This document shows positions 1 through 10,923 of a stretch of 64,000 bases of DNA, one piece after another (the stretch's first letter is position 1; each line of letters opens with the position of its first letter). The DNA is from Annona cherimola (lineage: Eukaryota; Streptophyta; Magnoliopsida; Magnoliales; Annonaceae). The notes beneath the pieces were generated by a model. That model searched no databases. It saw only the letters and a list, made by a program, of their open reading frames with translations, and had not been told where the DNA came from. Location of the stretch: NCBI GenBank assembly GCA_030490835.1, contig CM059977.1, forward strand, positions 14,665,399 through 14,729,398, written 5' to 3'. The position numbers and the translations under genes were made by a program.

Positions 1-334
1 CATCTATTTGGATTGGACTGCACACTAGCGTCCATGAGCTCGATTTCTTTGCACCCAAACACCCAGTGGTTGGCCCATTAGAAGACTGCAGCATTCGGTG
101 GACGCGAGCATTTCTCCAATCAGCAATAGAACAAACAAAAGCAAAGCCGGCTGGACCACAAGTAGCTGTACAATCAGTTGCTTCTGTAGCACCATGAGTT
201 GCCATCACAGCCGTCCATGAGTCGACTTCTACTGTGCGGATCAACTCATAAGCCGATTCACGAACCACGGACGGCTCGGTTCGGTTTCGTTCGGGCGAGA
301 ATGAAATTTAAAAGGAAGGTCCGTCGCGACTGAC
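1..334 (-). other. Intron 1 (partial) of the ABHD17-like gene
   Basis: No coding similarity is seen on either strand. By position it is the start of the first intron of the minus-strand hydrolase gene, beginning with the GT donor at 334-333. Confidence 0.6.
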
Positions 335-636
335 CCCATGAGATTGACGTGGAGGTGCGAGCTGAGGTCCGCGAGAAGCCCGAACATCTGGCCGAGATCC
401 GCCGCGTTGCCGTGGGAGTATAGGATGGTCAGTCGCGCCGAGGGCTGCCGCACGTACATCGCCACGATCTCGGTCCCTCTCCTGGTGCAGAGCTTGAGGA
501 CGTCCACGTTTTCTCGTTGCACAACTCCCGTGAGGATGGTCTGGGCTTTGGAAGCGTTGGCGGCGAGGCTGTAGGTCGGGGGCGACGGTGGGAAAAAGGC
601 GAACTTGGACGCGACGGAGGATGTGACGCCACCCAT
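335..636 (-). CDS. ABHD17-like alpha/beta hydrolase, first exon only (gene continues left of window)
   Basis: First coding exon of a plant alpha/beta-hydrolase of the ABHD17 type (in animals, depalmitoylases of peripheral membrane proteins; plant members are mostly uncharacterised). The ATG at 636-634 opens [20 protein letters not shown], the conserved plant start of this family. The exon then runs through the strand with [12 protein letters not shown], whose HGNA is the oxyanion-hole motif, to HVNLMG. The next base pair is GT (334-333) in the context GG|GTCAGT, and the family continues after this point with the YDYSGYG strand, which I do not find in bases 1-334. Exon 2 and the catalytic Ser, Asp and His therefore lie outside the window. 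The longer open frame upstream of this ATG (to 1167) has no family similarity and is probably 5' UTR or promoter. Confidence is high for the family and moderate for the exact substrate class. Confidence 0.82.
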
Positions 637-2384
637 CCCTTCCGACGCAGCAGCGGGCGTAAAAGCAGGAAAAAAGGGTTTTGGAATTCTTCTAGATTTT
701 CTGTCCAACGGTTTTTGAAAATTTTTGCTGGGCAGCGCTGGCTCTGCGCTTGTGGTTGGACTAATGGACTGCGGAGGAAGGGATGAGATGATGGGGAAGT
801 ACAAAGGGAAGGAAATTTCAATGGAGTGATTTTCGGCGGGGAAAAGGAGAAGACAGCATCTATGTGGATACGTGAGTAATATTATTTGAAACGAGGAGGA
901 TTCGACGCTCCGGATGTGTAGCTCTTTTTGTACACATGCATATCGAAATGACCTCGTAATTGAGTCAAGGTGGCAGAATTGGATGGATAAGGCATGACCA
1001 TCAACGAGTTCGTTGGAGCGGGCTCCAGACGATGGACGGCTGCGGACACCTGCCCGGCTTTCGTTGGCTTGCGGGTGCAGACGAAGAGTCGCTTTTCCGT
1101 GATTAATGTGGGAGTGCTGGAAAGGAAAACATAAATAATATCGGAATGATAAAACCGTTGGATACATCGAAGTAAATGGCTACCACTTGCACCTTTTTGT
1201 TAGGCTGAACGAAAAATGTTAAAAGATGATGATAAGGTAGCACTAAAGGTTTTAATTTAAAATGAACTTTGCCTTAAGATAACGTAATTGGATATTGTTG
1301 AACACTCTGAACACATCTATAGATGTTTGGACATAAATACAGAAATTCTTTTTCATCTCTATTCATTTAGTCGTCGCTATCTTACTGGTGGGATTAGTTC
1401 TATCTATTTGGTTAAAAATATAAAATATTTTACATAAATGATATTATTAGCTTGGACTAAGCAAATGTTACATTATCTATTTATATATATATATATATAC
1501 ATAAAGTTATAAAGATAAAGGTATTTTAAATATATATATGCAGGTAAACGTTTACAAATTTTAAAAAATATAAATATTCAAAAATTGTGAAACTGAGTTA
1601 TTTGTTAAATATACTTAGATAAACAAGTATATGAACAAAAAAATTATTATAAATAATTTTTTTAATATGAGTTTAACTTAGGCTAACAAGATCACTCCTC
1701 AAAAATATAAAAGGTCAATAATGAAAAAAGATTAATGTGTTAAAAAATGTTACAATTACATTTTTTTTACAAAAATAATTTCTGATGATGAAGTTATGAG
1801 TTAAGAGACTCCTCGTCCAATCCTCCTAACTAATCCTTGAAAATCTGATAATAATTTTCACCCAATGCCACCCATTTCTTCATTATGCCTATTTCGATTA
1901 TGCCTATTGAAGTGGAATAAATCCCATATTTTCCATCCTAGTTTTGTCCACATTGGTGTCGCAATCCTATTTATGAGCAGCGGTAGTATTGATTAATATT
2001 TAAATAAAGGACAAATGAAAGTGCATTTTCAATCTCTTTTGGAAGACATTGATACAAATCCAAATACAATATATAATATTTGCAAAGATTAAATATTCCT
2101 ATTTAAAATTTTAAATCGTAAATATACTTATTTAATTTGGGTATCTTTGCAAATATATTCAGTATCCACGTCGTTATAGTATAGTAACAGCGTCATAACA
2201 ACATTAGAATATATGCAATTACAATCAAACTATATAAATGTTATCTGCAATTCCATAAACTTTATGAATATATTTGAAGTTATAGTCAAATTAAGTAAGT
2301 ATGTTCACAAAACAACCTTAATATTTAAATAAACGACAAATGAAAGTGCACTTCCAATCTTTGGTAAGTAGGAGGCCGGTTATA
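637..2384. other. Spacer: 5' region of the hydrolase gene, then AT-rich sequence
   Basis: The first ~550 bases are of mixed composition and probably hold the 5' UTR and promoter of the minus-strand hydrolase gene. Beyond about 1200 the sequence is strongly AT-rich with a short (AT)n run near 1480-1500. I see no gene. Confidence 0.5.
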
Positions 2385-2595
2385 TGCTCCCAAGCTCAAT
2401 GCTCTTGGGTGCGTACAACTATTTTTTATTTTTTTTGAAATTTTTTTACACATTTAAGTGTATTTAATATAAAATTACTAAAATGTTGTTGATTTTTAAA
2501 AACCCTAAAAAAAATTAGATTAACAATTTCATGAAAAAAATTTCAAAAAATTTTAAAAAATGTGTATATACACATGAGAGCATTGAGGCACAATG
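2385..2595. repeat. Short AT-rich inverted-repeat (MITE-like) element
   Basis: The arms resemble each other in inverse orientation: TTTTTTTTGAAATTTTTTTA near 2428 and the complementary run CATGAAAAAAATTTCAAAAA near 2531. The outer parts (ATGCTCTTGGGTG and GAGAGCATTGAGG) are also roughly inverse. The same kind of arm recurs at 51661-51965 and 55455-55830, so this looks like one degenerate copy of a local MITE family. No clear target duplication. Confidence 0.4.
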
Positions 2596-2768
2596 CTTTC
2601 GAAAGCATAGGATTGGGCCTTTGGTAGTTGATGTGGATGCAAATGAAATACAACGAGTTGCTCCACTCCGTAAAGTTTTTTGTTTTTTTTTCTAAAGTGC
2701 CTCTTTGCTCATCATATGTTCATATAAAAATAACTGGATTTGTGTTATTTTTGTATTTAGTGGGCCAT

Positions 2769-2880
2769 GAGACGAGAACATGTTGGTTCAGGTTTGCATA
2801 CTTTCATCTAAAAATGTCTGGGTTGAGACGAAAACATGTTAGTTCAGGTTTGCATACTTTCATCTAAAAATGTCTGGGTT
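2769..2880. repeat. 56-bp tandem duplication
   Basis: Two adjacent 56-base copies, 2769-2824 and 2825-2880, each starting GAGACGA and ending GTCTGGGTT. They differ at only about two positions. No function visible. Confidence 0.9.
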
Positions 2881-3300
2881 GACGATGTGGATGTCTTGTA
2901 ACCCCGCGACAAACAGCAAATCCTTCAAGCATGTTCCAAACTATATAAGATTATTGGATTAAATCTGCATCATCATTTCCAAGATAATCTTTTAATTTTC
3001 AAAACAATTTTTTTAATTTTCAATATAACTTTTTTAATTTTCAATGCAACCTTACCCATTTCGAATATAACTTTATTTCATTCTTAATACACATAATTAC
3101 ATTCTTATCCTAGATTCAAATTTAATCTAAGAATCTTATATGGTTTGTAACACGCCCTCATTAATTGAAAGACAGAACAGTCTAATTTAGGAACTTACTC
3201 ATTCTCGATGCTGCACCTGACTTGTGAGCGTTTCTCTGCAAAGGATTCTTTATTTTCTTGGAAAATTTTTATACATGCAGCATATATAGCTACTGCAGAG

Positions 3301-4212
3301 TAGGGATGTAAATCGGGTCGGGTTGACTCGGGTTGGCACAAATACAACCCTAACCCACCTTGTAAAATCACAACCCAACCCTACTTTCAACCCTACTTTT
3401 CACATCTTAACCCAACCCTATTTCAATCCACCTCAAATCGGTTCGGTTCGGGTTAGAAATCGGGCTAATAGATTACACATGTTATCAATGCTAGTTAAAG
3501 TTTTGTTCACCTGAATTTCTAAAATAATAAAAATAATTATAATTATAAAAACAATAAGTACCAATAAAAGTTCTACATAGCTCAAAAGTGGAGGATAAGT
3601 TTAGTAATTGATTCGTTTTTTTGTTTTTGTATTTTTGAGCAATCGATGTCTTCTGCAAGTCAAAAAGTGAAAGCCAAGTAAAATTATTACAGTAAATTAT
3701 GCAAAATAGAAAAATGAATATTATAGTCTTACTTACCTTCTTAGTTGGCTTCCAATCAAAGCTACAAACATCTTAAGTTCTCAGTTGATCTGTTATGTTA
3801 TTCTAAATCACCAATGCGAGCAAATATCTAAACAACCTATTTACGATGCAATATAACCAAATAATCCAAACACGATTTCACAACTAATTAACCAAATATA
3901 TTTCCAAACCAAATAAATTCAAATAACATTTGACAACCAAATAGTCAAACAAATTTCCAAACTCAACACAATTTTATTTAAATATCTAAGCAATATGAAT
4001 GAAATACACTCTCATAAATATATGTAAATACATATCTTATGAAATCGGGTCGGGTCGGGTTGACCGACCCCTAACCCAACCCATTTTTAAAATCGGGTCG
4101 GGTTGAACCCATTTTTTAAAAACTAAATTTCCAAAACCTCAACCCAACCATGGTATAAATCGGTTCGGGTTGATGCGGGCTCGGGTTGAACCCAACCCTA
4201 TTTACACCCCTA
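3301..4212. mobile_element. Non-autonomous hAT-type transposon with 8-bp target duplication
   Basis: The left end reads TAGGGATGTAAATCGGGT and the inverse of the right end reads TAGGGGTGTAAATAGGGT, giving terminal inverted repeats of about 18 bp with two mismatches. The eight bases CTGCAGAG stand directly outside both ends (3293-3300 and 4213-4220), as expected of hAT insertion. The subterminal zones are dense in CGGGTCGGGTT on the left and in both orientations on the right, the usual clustered transposase-binding style of hAT ends. The 912-bp interior is AT-rich with no transposase frame, so the element would need a transposase from elsewhere. The intact ends and target duplication suggest a fairly recent insertion. 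Confidence 0.88.
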
Positions 4213-4220
4213 CTGCAGAG

Positions 4221-6349
4221 TGGGCGTCATGCACTCTTGACTGTCCTTACTCTTGTGATGGGTCCTGCTTCATCCTTCGGTGATTTCTATATTAGATGTT
4301 GGTCCGTTGGCCCCTTATATTAGAATGTGGTAACGGGATACTGTTTCCAGCGGAAGCAGTGCATCAGTGGCCCGACAATCGAAACTCTTTTTTTATTTTT
4401 TATTTTTGAAATTTCCCAGCTGTGCTTTGAGTTTCATGATGGCACTCAAGACCATCGATTGTCGACTTTTAGTTTCTGGGTCGCTGTCGATCTCTTCCAC
4501 AGGCGACAGGCCCTTCGCCGTCAATCTTTACTACTCCCATTTTCCATTCGACACACGGCCTCAGCAGTCGATTTCCATTCGAGGCTTCGGAACTTCGGCT
4601 TAGAGTCCGCTATCATCGGCCTGCCAATAGCAAGCCGAACGAAACTAGGTAATAAACGTCTGTTTGAGCCTGCTTTTCGAAAGGTAAAATATTGGAATCC
4701 TATGTTTTTTTATGGTATATTTGGCCCGACTTGTAGCTTCCCTGTAAAAGCCATAAAAATTGTCAGGTGGTTAGCTTCGAATTAAAGCTTTCTCCTTATT
4801 CCTTAATGCACTGCTGAGGCTATCGCCAACCAGGCCCAAAACTTGCCTTTCCATGAAAAGTGCTCGAGCCTTTACCGCAACATGCTCGGCCGAACATGAC
4901 AATTCATGGCGTCTTTCTTAATCGTTCCAGGCATCCCATTCCCAGGTGGAGCTATGTTGTATGGGCTGAGGCCCAAATCATGGCAAAGCAGATAGGCCCG
5001 TCGTCGCGGAGCCAAGAAATCTTCAAGCATCCCATGGAAGCATGAAAGGTAGATCTTCAATCAACGGTATCAACGCACCGAAGTCAAAAATTAATCCTTT
5101 CATCCAAAACAAAAAATAATAATAATAATCCCAATTACATATATCTTGCATATGAAGTGTTGGTAAAGAGTAACAAAATATGTCGACTTTTGCCAAAGTC
5201 ACTGCGCATTTTAGCCAGAGTCATGACAGGCCTTTTTACCAATCATGAGAAGTAGATAGAACAAGGTAAGAGACTAAGAGTTCGTAAATCATGCAGAGCA
5301 GTCCATATAGAATAAATCAACTGCTAATATGTTCTCTCTGGAGACCCCACGGACTACAGCAATGGATCCATTTAAAATCTAAGCAGATTGAATGACATGA
5401 TCTTCCTACAAAAACGTAACTGTCCAATTTGGTCCGCTATGCCGAAAAATAATAAAATTTCATTTTACATACTTTTCATAAAATAAGACTGTCCTCGTCC
5501 TTTTCGAATGGTTTTGATCGGTTGGTTGTTCTTTAAATTTTTACATTGGCATGGTGGACGCACCAAGTTTTCGTACTCTTCACGCGTGCGATATGTATAA
5601 TGACCGTCTAAGCAGAAGGGAAGAATCTCTGGATTTGAAAATCAGGGGGCAAGGTCTTCGATTTGGGAAATTGGGGCTCAAATCTGCAGCAATCCACGCC
5701 AAATCGTCAACCGTTTGAACCGTTTGCAATTCCATTCCCGAGTTTTTCTTTTCAGTAGATTTTAAATTTTGGTAGCTCACGCTTGCATTGCTGGGACCTG
5801 TGAGGATTTTCTCAGCTCAATATATCCAGAATGCCATTCTCTCGTAGGAGAAAAGATTGAATATTCCATGTCTTAGATGTCTTTTTTGATTCGTAAGTTA
5901 GTGTTTCCTGTATCTTAGGATCTGTAGCTGTTGTATGAGGATGTTGGTGCTTTTTGTTGTTTTTACAAGGTTTTATGGGATTAGGGTTTCCATTCCCACC
6001 CCCCATTTGGAGGTCGATAGCATTTTGATTTCTGTTTGTTATTAGAAATAGATTTGGTATTCGATGTATATTAGCCTCAATAAAAGTGTTTCTCGGAGTA
6101 ATCTAGGATTTTCCATTCTGTTTCTTCCCAGGATTCAATTCACATCAATTGCCTCGTAGCGTATTTTGATTTGCTTTGCATTTTATGTTCATCATAACTA
6201 GGATTTCTTCTATTTCAGTTCTGGGGTTTTTCATTTTTCATCGGATAATGTTTGGTCCGTCAAGAAATATTCTTTTTCACAGAGTCCGTGATTATATGTG
6301 GTAGTCGAACTTTTAGGGTTTGGGATATTGGTATAGATTATCGGAAGCG
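4221..6349. other. Spacer and probable promoter/5' UTR of the F-box gene
   Basis: Several short open frames lie at 4327-4785 and 4860-5060, but none has recognisable similarity or good coding character. From about 5780 the sequence takes on the T-rich, moderate-GC look of a plant 5' UTR (with possible UTR introns) leading to the F-box start at 6350. No TATA box could be assigned with confidence. Confidence 0.45.
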
Positions 6350-7585
6350 ATGGATGGGGAAACCAGATGCTACTTCAGTGAAAATGATCGGGTGAAGCAG
6401 ACAGCGATTCCATCAGCACGGACCAGTGTCCGGAACACTAGCCCGTCACGGCCGAAGGTCATCAAAACAAAGCCCCGTGGGTTTGATGAGGAGACTGTCT
6501 CCACCTTCAGCAAACCAATCCACCTTGATGTCCAGATGGAAGACAGCATATGGGCCATGCTCCCAGAGGATTTATTGAATGAGATTCTTGCACGTGTCCC
6601 GCCTTTCTTCATCTTCCGGTTGCGCTCTGTATGCAGAAGATGGAATTCGATCCTCCAAGACAGTGGTTTTCTTAAATTCCACTCACAGGTTCCATCGCAC
6701 GGTCCCTGCTTGCTCACATTCTGGAGGAATTTACAGACACTGCAGTGCTCAGTTTTCAGCTTGCCATTGAAGTCTTGGTACAAGATTCCATTTGCATTTC
6801 TGCCTGAGTGGGCGGTCTGGTTGATTGGTTCTTCCGGTGGTCTTGTTTGCTTCACCGGGTTTGATGGCTTGACATTCAGGACTTTGGTTTGTAATCCCCT
6901 TACCCAAGCATGTAGGGTGTTGCCCTGCATGCATTATAATCAGCAGCGTCAGTTAATCTTGGTTGTGGACAGGTCTGACAGATCCTTCAAAGTCATTGCC
7001 ACAAGTGATATCTATGGCGATAAAACACTGCCAACCGAGGTTTACGATTCTAAGCTTAACAGATGGTCTCTTCATCAGATTATGCCTGCTGTAAACCTGT
7101 GTTCGTCGAAGATGGCATTCTGCGATTCCCGACTCTACTTTGAGACTCTTTCACCACTTGGGTTGATGATGTATCAGCTAGACTTGGGGCAGTGGGAGCA
7201 TATCCCTGCTAAGTTTCCACGATCATTGTTGGATGGGTATCTCGTTGCAGGGTCACAAAAGCGTTTGTTTTTGGTTGGAAGGATAGGGCCTTATGGCACT
7301 CTCCAGAGTATGAGGATATGGGAATTGGATCATGCGAAGAATGTTTGGGTGGAGATAAGCAGGATGCCTCCAAAATATTTCAGGGCACTGTTGAGGTTAT
7401 CTGCGGAGAGGTTTGAGTGCTTTGGGCAGGATAATTTGATCTGCTTCACTTCATGGAACCAAGGGAAAGGTCTTCTTTATGATGTGGATAAGAAACTCTG
7501 GTCGTGGATTGCTGGTTGTGCACTCCAATCATGCAACAGCCAGGTCTGTTTCTATGAACCAAGGTTTGATGCTTCCATATGCTAA
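6350..7585 (+). CDS. F-box/kelch-type protein, At5g15710-like
   Basis: A 411-residue substrate-receptor subunit for an SCF (Skp1-Cullin-F-box) ubiquitin ligase. The start is the ATG at 6350 ([12 protein letters not shown]). The frame is open ten codons further up, but without an ATG. The F-box spans about residues 67-110, with [16 protein letters not shown] followed by [13 protein letters not shown]. The rest is the galactose-oxidase/kelch-like associated region with [20 protein letters not shown] and the tail [14 protein letters not shown]. The sequence matches my memory of Arabidopsis At5g15710 along nearly the whole length, which suggests a conserved single-copy orthologue rather than one of the fast-evolving F-box clades. 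There is no intron in the coding region. The degraded targets cannot be read from the sequence. Confidence 0.93.
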   Translation: MDGETRCYFSENDRVKQTAIPSARTSVRNTSPSRPKVIKTKPRGFDEETVSTFSKPIHLDVQMEDSIWAMLPEDLLNEILARVPPFFIFRLRSVCRRWNSILQDSGFLKFHSQVPSHGPCLLTFWRNLQTLQCSVFSLPLKSWYKIPFAFLPEWAVWLIGSSGGLVCFTGFDGLTFRTLVCNPLTQACRVLPCMHYNQQRQLILVVDRSDRSFKVIATSDIYGDKTLPTEVYDSKLNRWSLHQIMPAVNLCSSKMAFCDSRLYFETLSPLGLMMYQLDLGQWEHIPAKFPRSLLDGYLVAGSQKRLFLVGRIGPYGTLQSMRIWELDHAKNVWVEISRMPPKYFRALLRLSAERFECFGQDNLICFTSWNQGKGLLYDVDKKLWSWIAGCALQSCNSQVCFYEPRFDASIC

Positions 7586-10155
7586 TAAGTTGTCCAGGCT
7601 CTGGATGGTGATTTGGTGGGGGACGCATCTTTGGACGGGTGGCAAAAGGGTAATGTCAGTTGTGTTTTGGACGGTAACGAAATTTAAATATCGTGGAAAG
7701 ATTTTTGTTTCTGCATCCAAGCTTCAAGCTCACATAGAGAATGAGGAACCAGGATGCAGTAATTTGATAACTTTTTGAACGGCTGTTGTTTGTAACCTTA
7801 AGCAGCATTGAAGGGGGGCGCTTAGAAGTAGACGTCCGTTGCATGCATTCTGGCTTTTGCTCACCCATTTCCCATGCATAACAGGGTTTGGTGCACAGGT
7901 TTTAATTGTAGTACCATGGGAATGTTGCAATTCTTAAGGTCCGGAAAGCTGTAACATTTCTTTTATTTATGAGTTCTTATTTTCTTTCATTGCTTTTTCC
8001 TTTTTTTCCCATTTCTTGCAAAGGCAGCCACAACTGCATTCTAGTAACCACTGTACATTCCAGGTTCCTAGAAGCTTTGCGTGCTGGATACGGCATTAGA
8101 GAGACGCCTAGAAAAGTTCTATCAGAGGTGGTTAATGTTCACGGTGCCATGGCTTGGATCTGTTCCTGGGTCACTGGTGCAGCTCGAATGCAATTAGTGG
8201 GTGTACTTGGCCCAGACGATCCGACCTGGTCTGTTGGAGGACCTCAACCCGAACCCAGTGATGAACCCTATATTCTCGGGTTTGGACCAGGTCCGAGTTC
8301 CTTTTGGAGATCGGCCTGAAACGCACAGCCTTGAAACCTAGTTCGTCGTTGTCTTTCTTAGCGATGAAGACTTCCAATACCTTCGTCGCATCAGCTTTTG
8401 AATCAAAACCGCCTTTCTCCATATATCCAACAGAAAAAAAAATAAAAACTGCCATTCAATGCCGCCACGCTGGCCGAGTGATGCAACTCCTCACGGCCAC
8501 CTTCTTCAGTGTGTCCCTCTTCTCAGAGAGCACCAAGCAAAGAACCCAAATGATCAAGAAGCCGCAGTCTTCCTTGTCGGAATTGAGGAAGTTGGTGATC
8601 TTTGCAAGGGAATTTATAACGTAAGGCAGGAGTGCTTGAGTTTAGAGAGGAGGGAGAGGTGAGATGAGGCGCAGCGCTGAATCTCGGACTGCCAGTCTGC
8701 CAGATACAACGAATTTGGCAGTTGGCAGTTGGCAGTGAGATTTTGGAAGCAGGCAAGCCGAAATTGCAGAGAGAAGGGAGAGGAAATTCTCTCTTTCGGA
8801 GCAATTTTAGAATTTTGAGGGCTTAGGGTTGGGTTGGCTTCAAACCAAACCAGAAACTAATTCCCTCAAGTCAGGTTGAAATCAGGCCCAAATTCAACAA
8901 ATCAATTACATTTAACTTCAAAACCTGGTTTTCCGGCGTTGAACCAGGTCAAACCAGCGCCGGCTGCTCCCCCGAGATGCAAAAACTGATATGATCCTTG
9001 GAGACGGATCAGGTTTGTTGAATTCCGTTACATCATATTGCAATCGCACCACAACAATGTCTGTGTATTTCGTTTCTGTCAAATAGAAAAGGCAAAAATA
9101 TTGAATATGCATGAAAGATCGTTTATTCTGGCATCGCGAATTTGCCCTGTCTGTGCTTTTCTTTACGAAATAGTTCTGTGTTGGGGTTTCAGATACCTCG
9201 TGTAAAAGCAAAGGAGCGAAGCCTATTTTAACCTCAATGACATATATCCATCCTTGATGATCATATTCTTCTTTATTACTACTTATATTTTAAATAATCA
9301 TCATTTAATTATTCAAAATTTTATTTAGTTTTTTTCTGTGTATTTTGCAGTCCCAGTGAGTTTCAACTTGGCCAGCTGAGCCCAAATCTAGCTTGTGAAG
9401 CCAACGAAAATAGAACTCGAGAAACCGATTTGTAAATAGAATATGAACTTGATGATTTCCTTATTTCTTGTTTGGTATAAAATCTATTATACATCATTTT
9501 TATTAAAAAAAAAAAAAAAAAAATTTAAGCGACGCAAAAGGCTTTCGTAATGCATTTTTGAATTTGTAATTAAAAGACATGTTTGTAGTGACAATTTTTG
9601 TCACGAAAAAATTACTCTGTGCAAATACATTATATTATTATTGTTAAAAGTTAGTTTTTAGCAACAATAATTATTTATGTTACTAAATAGAGCTTTTATG
9701 ACAAGAATGGTAAACACCACCAAAAGTGTGTTATAGAATGTTAATTGTCTTGTAGGCATGTAGACCTAAATTATATTTCTTCGTATTTATATATTTATCT
9801 TTGCATAGACATTTGCAATATAAAAGTATATTATAGGAAAATTATATCATATTTTAATTTATAATTATAAGTACTTTATATTTATAAATTTTTTCTTTTA
9901 TCCATTTTCGAATAGATAAATTTTCTTTTAAAATGTATTATATCACTATTTTTTAAAATTTAATTATCTGTTGTTATTTTCATTTATGTAATTGATTGAT
10001 TTAATGTCCACATTAAATTTTAGACTTGTTACATTTAACTAAAGCTACAATTTGTGAAGCCGAACTTCAACTCAATTGGGCATGATTTATATAAGGTTAG
10101 ATTTACGTCTTACAAATAGGATGTGAATTAAGGTTAGATTTCAAATTTTGCAAAT
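7586..10155. other. Spacer downstream of the F-box gene
   Basis: The first ~400 bases are probably the F-box 3' UTR. Between 8050 and 8800 there are several overlapping open frames of near-genic base composition on both strands (for example 8171-8455 and 8523-8804, minus), which I do not recognise and which lack consistent coding signals. They may be a decayed gene. From 9240 the sequence is AT-rich with an A-run near 9507-9523. Confidence 0.4.
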
Positions 10156-10625
10156 GGGTATTTTGCGTTTTAAACTCTCTAACTTTGCCTATTTGCATTT
10201 TAGATCTTTAGTTTGGTTATTTGCATTTTAAACTTCGAAATTTTTTATTTCTTTGCATTTTAAACCTTGACTCATAACGACGTTGAAAATTACCGTTAAA
10301 TCATGCAAAATGATGTATATATCCTTTGATTTAAAAAAAAAACACTTAAATCTATATTTAAGGTGAAGATGTTTTCGAAGCCTTTAATAATAAAATAAAG
10401 AAAGCCTAATAATTAAGTTTAAAATATAAAAAATATTTCTTTTTTTAATATTGTAGGGTATTTATGTCATTTTGCATGAATTAAGGGTGATTTTTAATGT
10501 TGTTATGGGTTAGGGTTTAAAATGAAGAGGAACTAAAGTTTTCAGGATTTAAAATGCAAATAGCCAAATTTCAAGATTTAAAGTGCAAATAGGCAAAGTT
10601 AGAGGGTTTAAAATGAAAAATACCC
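10156..10625. mobile_element. 470-bp transposon with long terminal inverted repeats
   Basis: The left arm starts GGGTATTTTGCGTTTTAAAC and the inverse of the right end starts GGGTATTTTTCATTTTAAAC. Similarity continues for about 80 bases through CTCTAACTTTGCCTATTTGC. The bases CAAAT flank it directly on both sides (10151-10155 and 10626-10630), a candidate 5-bp target duplication. The centre has no coding capacity, so it is a non-autonomous DNA element. The superfamily is uncertain. Confidence 0.8.
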
Positions 10626-10923
10626 CAAATTGAACTAAAGTTGAGGTGAGACAAACGGAGTTATACCCTTGTCGTCAAACAGGTTGGTTTAGTGTATTTG
10701 TTGCTAGGATGGATATAACAGATGGATAATATCGAATTGGAGCCAGCAATCATAAATTTAAAAAAAAAAAAAAAAAAAAATTTAATCAGAGACTTAGGAC
10801 CTACTAGCGCAGGAGAGGGTACATGAGGTTTATTCATTCAATCTAAGATAAACATAGATAATAGTTAAGAATAATGAGAGGAGGGAACCCTGGTGTGGGT
10901 TTTGTTTCCCCGTGTTTGCTTTA
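10626..10923. other. 3' flank of the GDSL gene
   Basis: Contains a 20-odd base A-run near 10760-10781, possibly a retroposon tail, and the probable 3' UTR of the minus-strand GDSL gene. Nothing else seen. Confidence 0.4.

Noticed and set aside
241..1167. The full 308-residue frame as one hydrolase protein
   Set aside because: Only residues after the internal [10 protein letters not shown] match the family; the upstream part is untranslated sequence and the last residues are read into intron 1.
4327..4785. 152-residue plus-strand frame
   Set aside because: No recognisable similarity, a second overlapping frame of equal quality, and no splice or promoter context.
6370..6930. 186-residue minus-strand open frame within the F-box gene
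   Set aside because: It is the shadow of the conserved plus-strand F-box gene.
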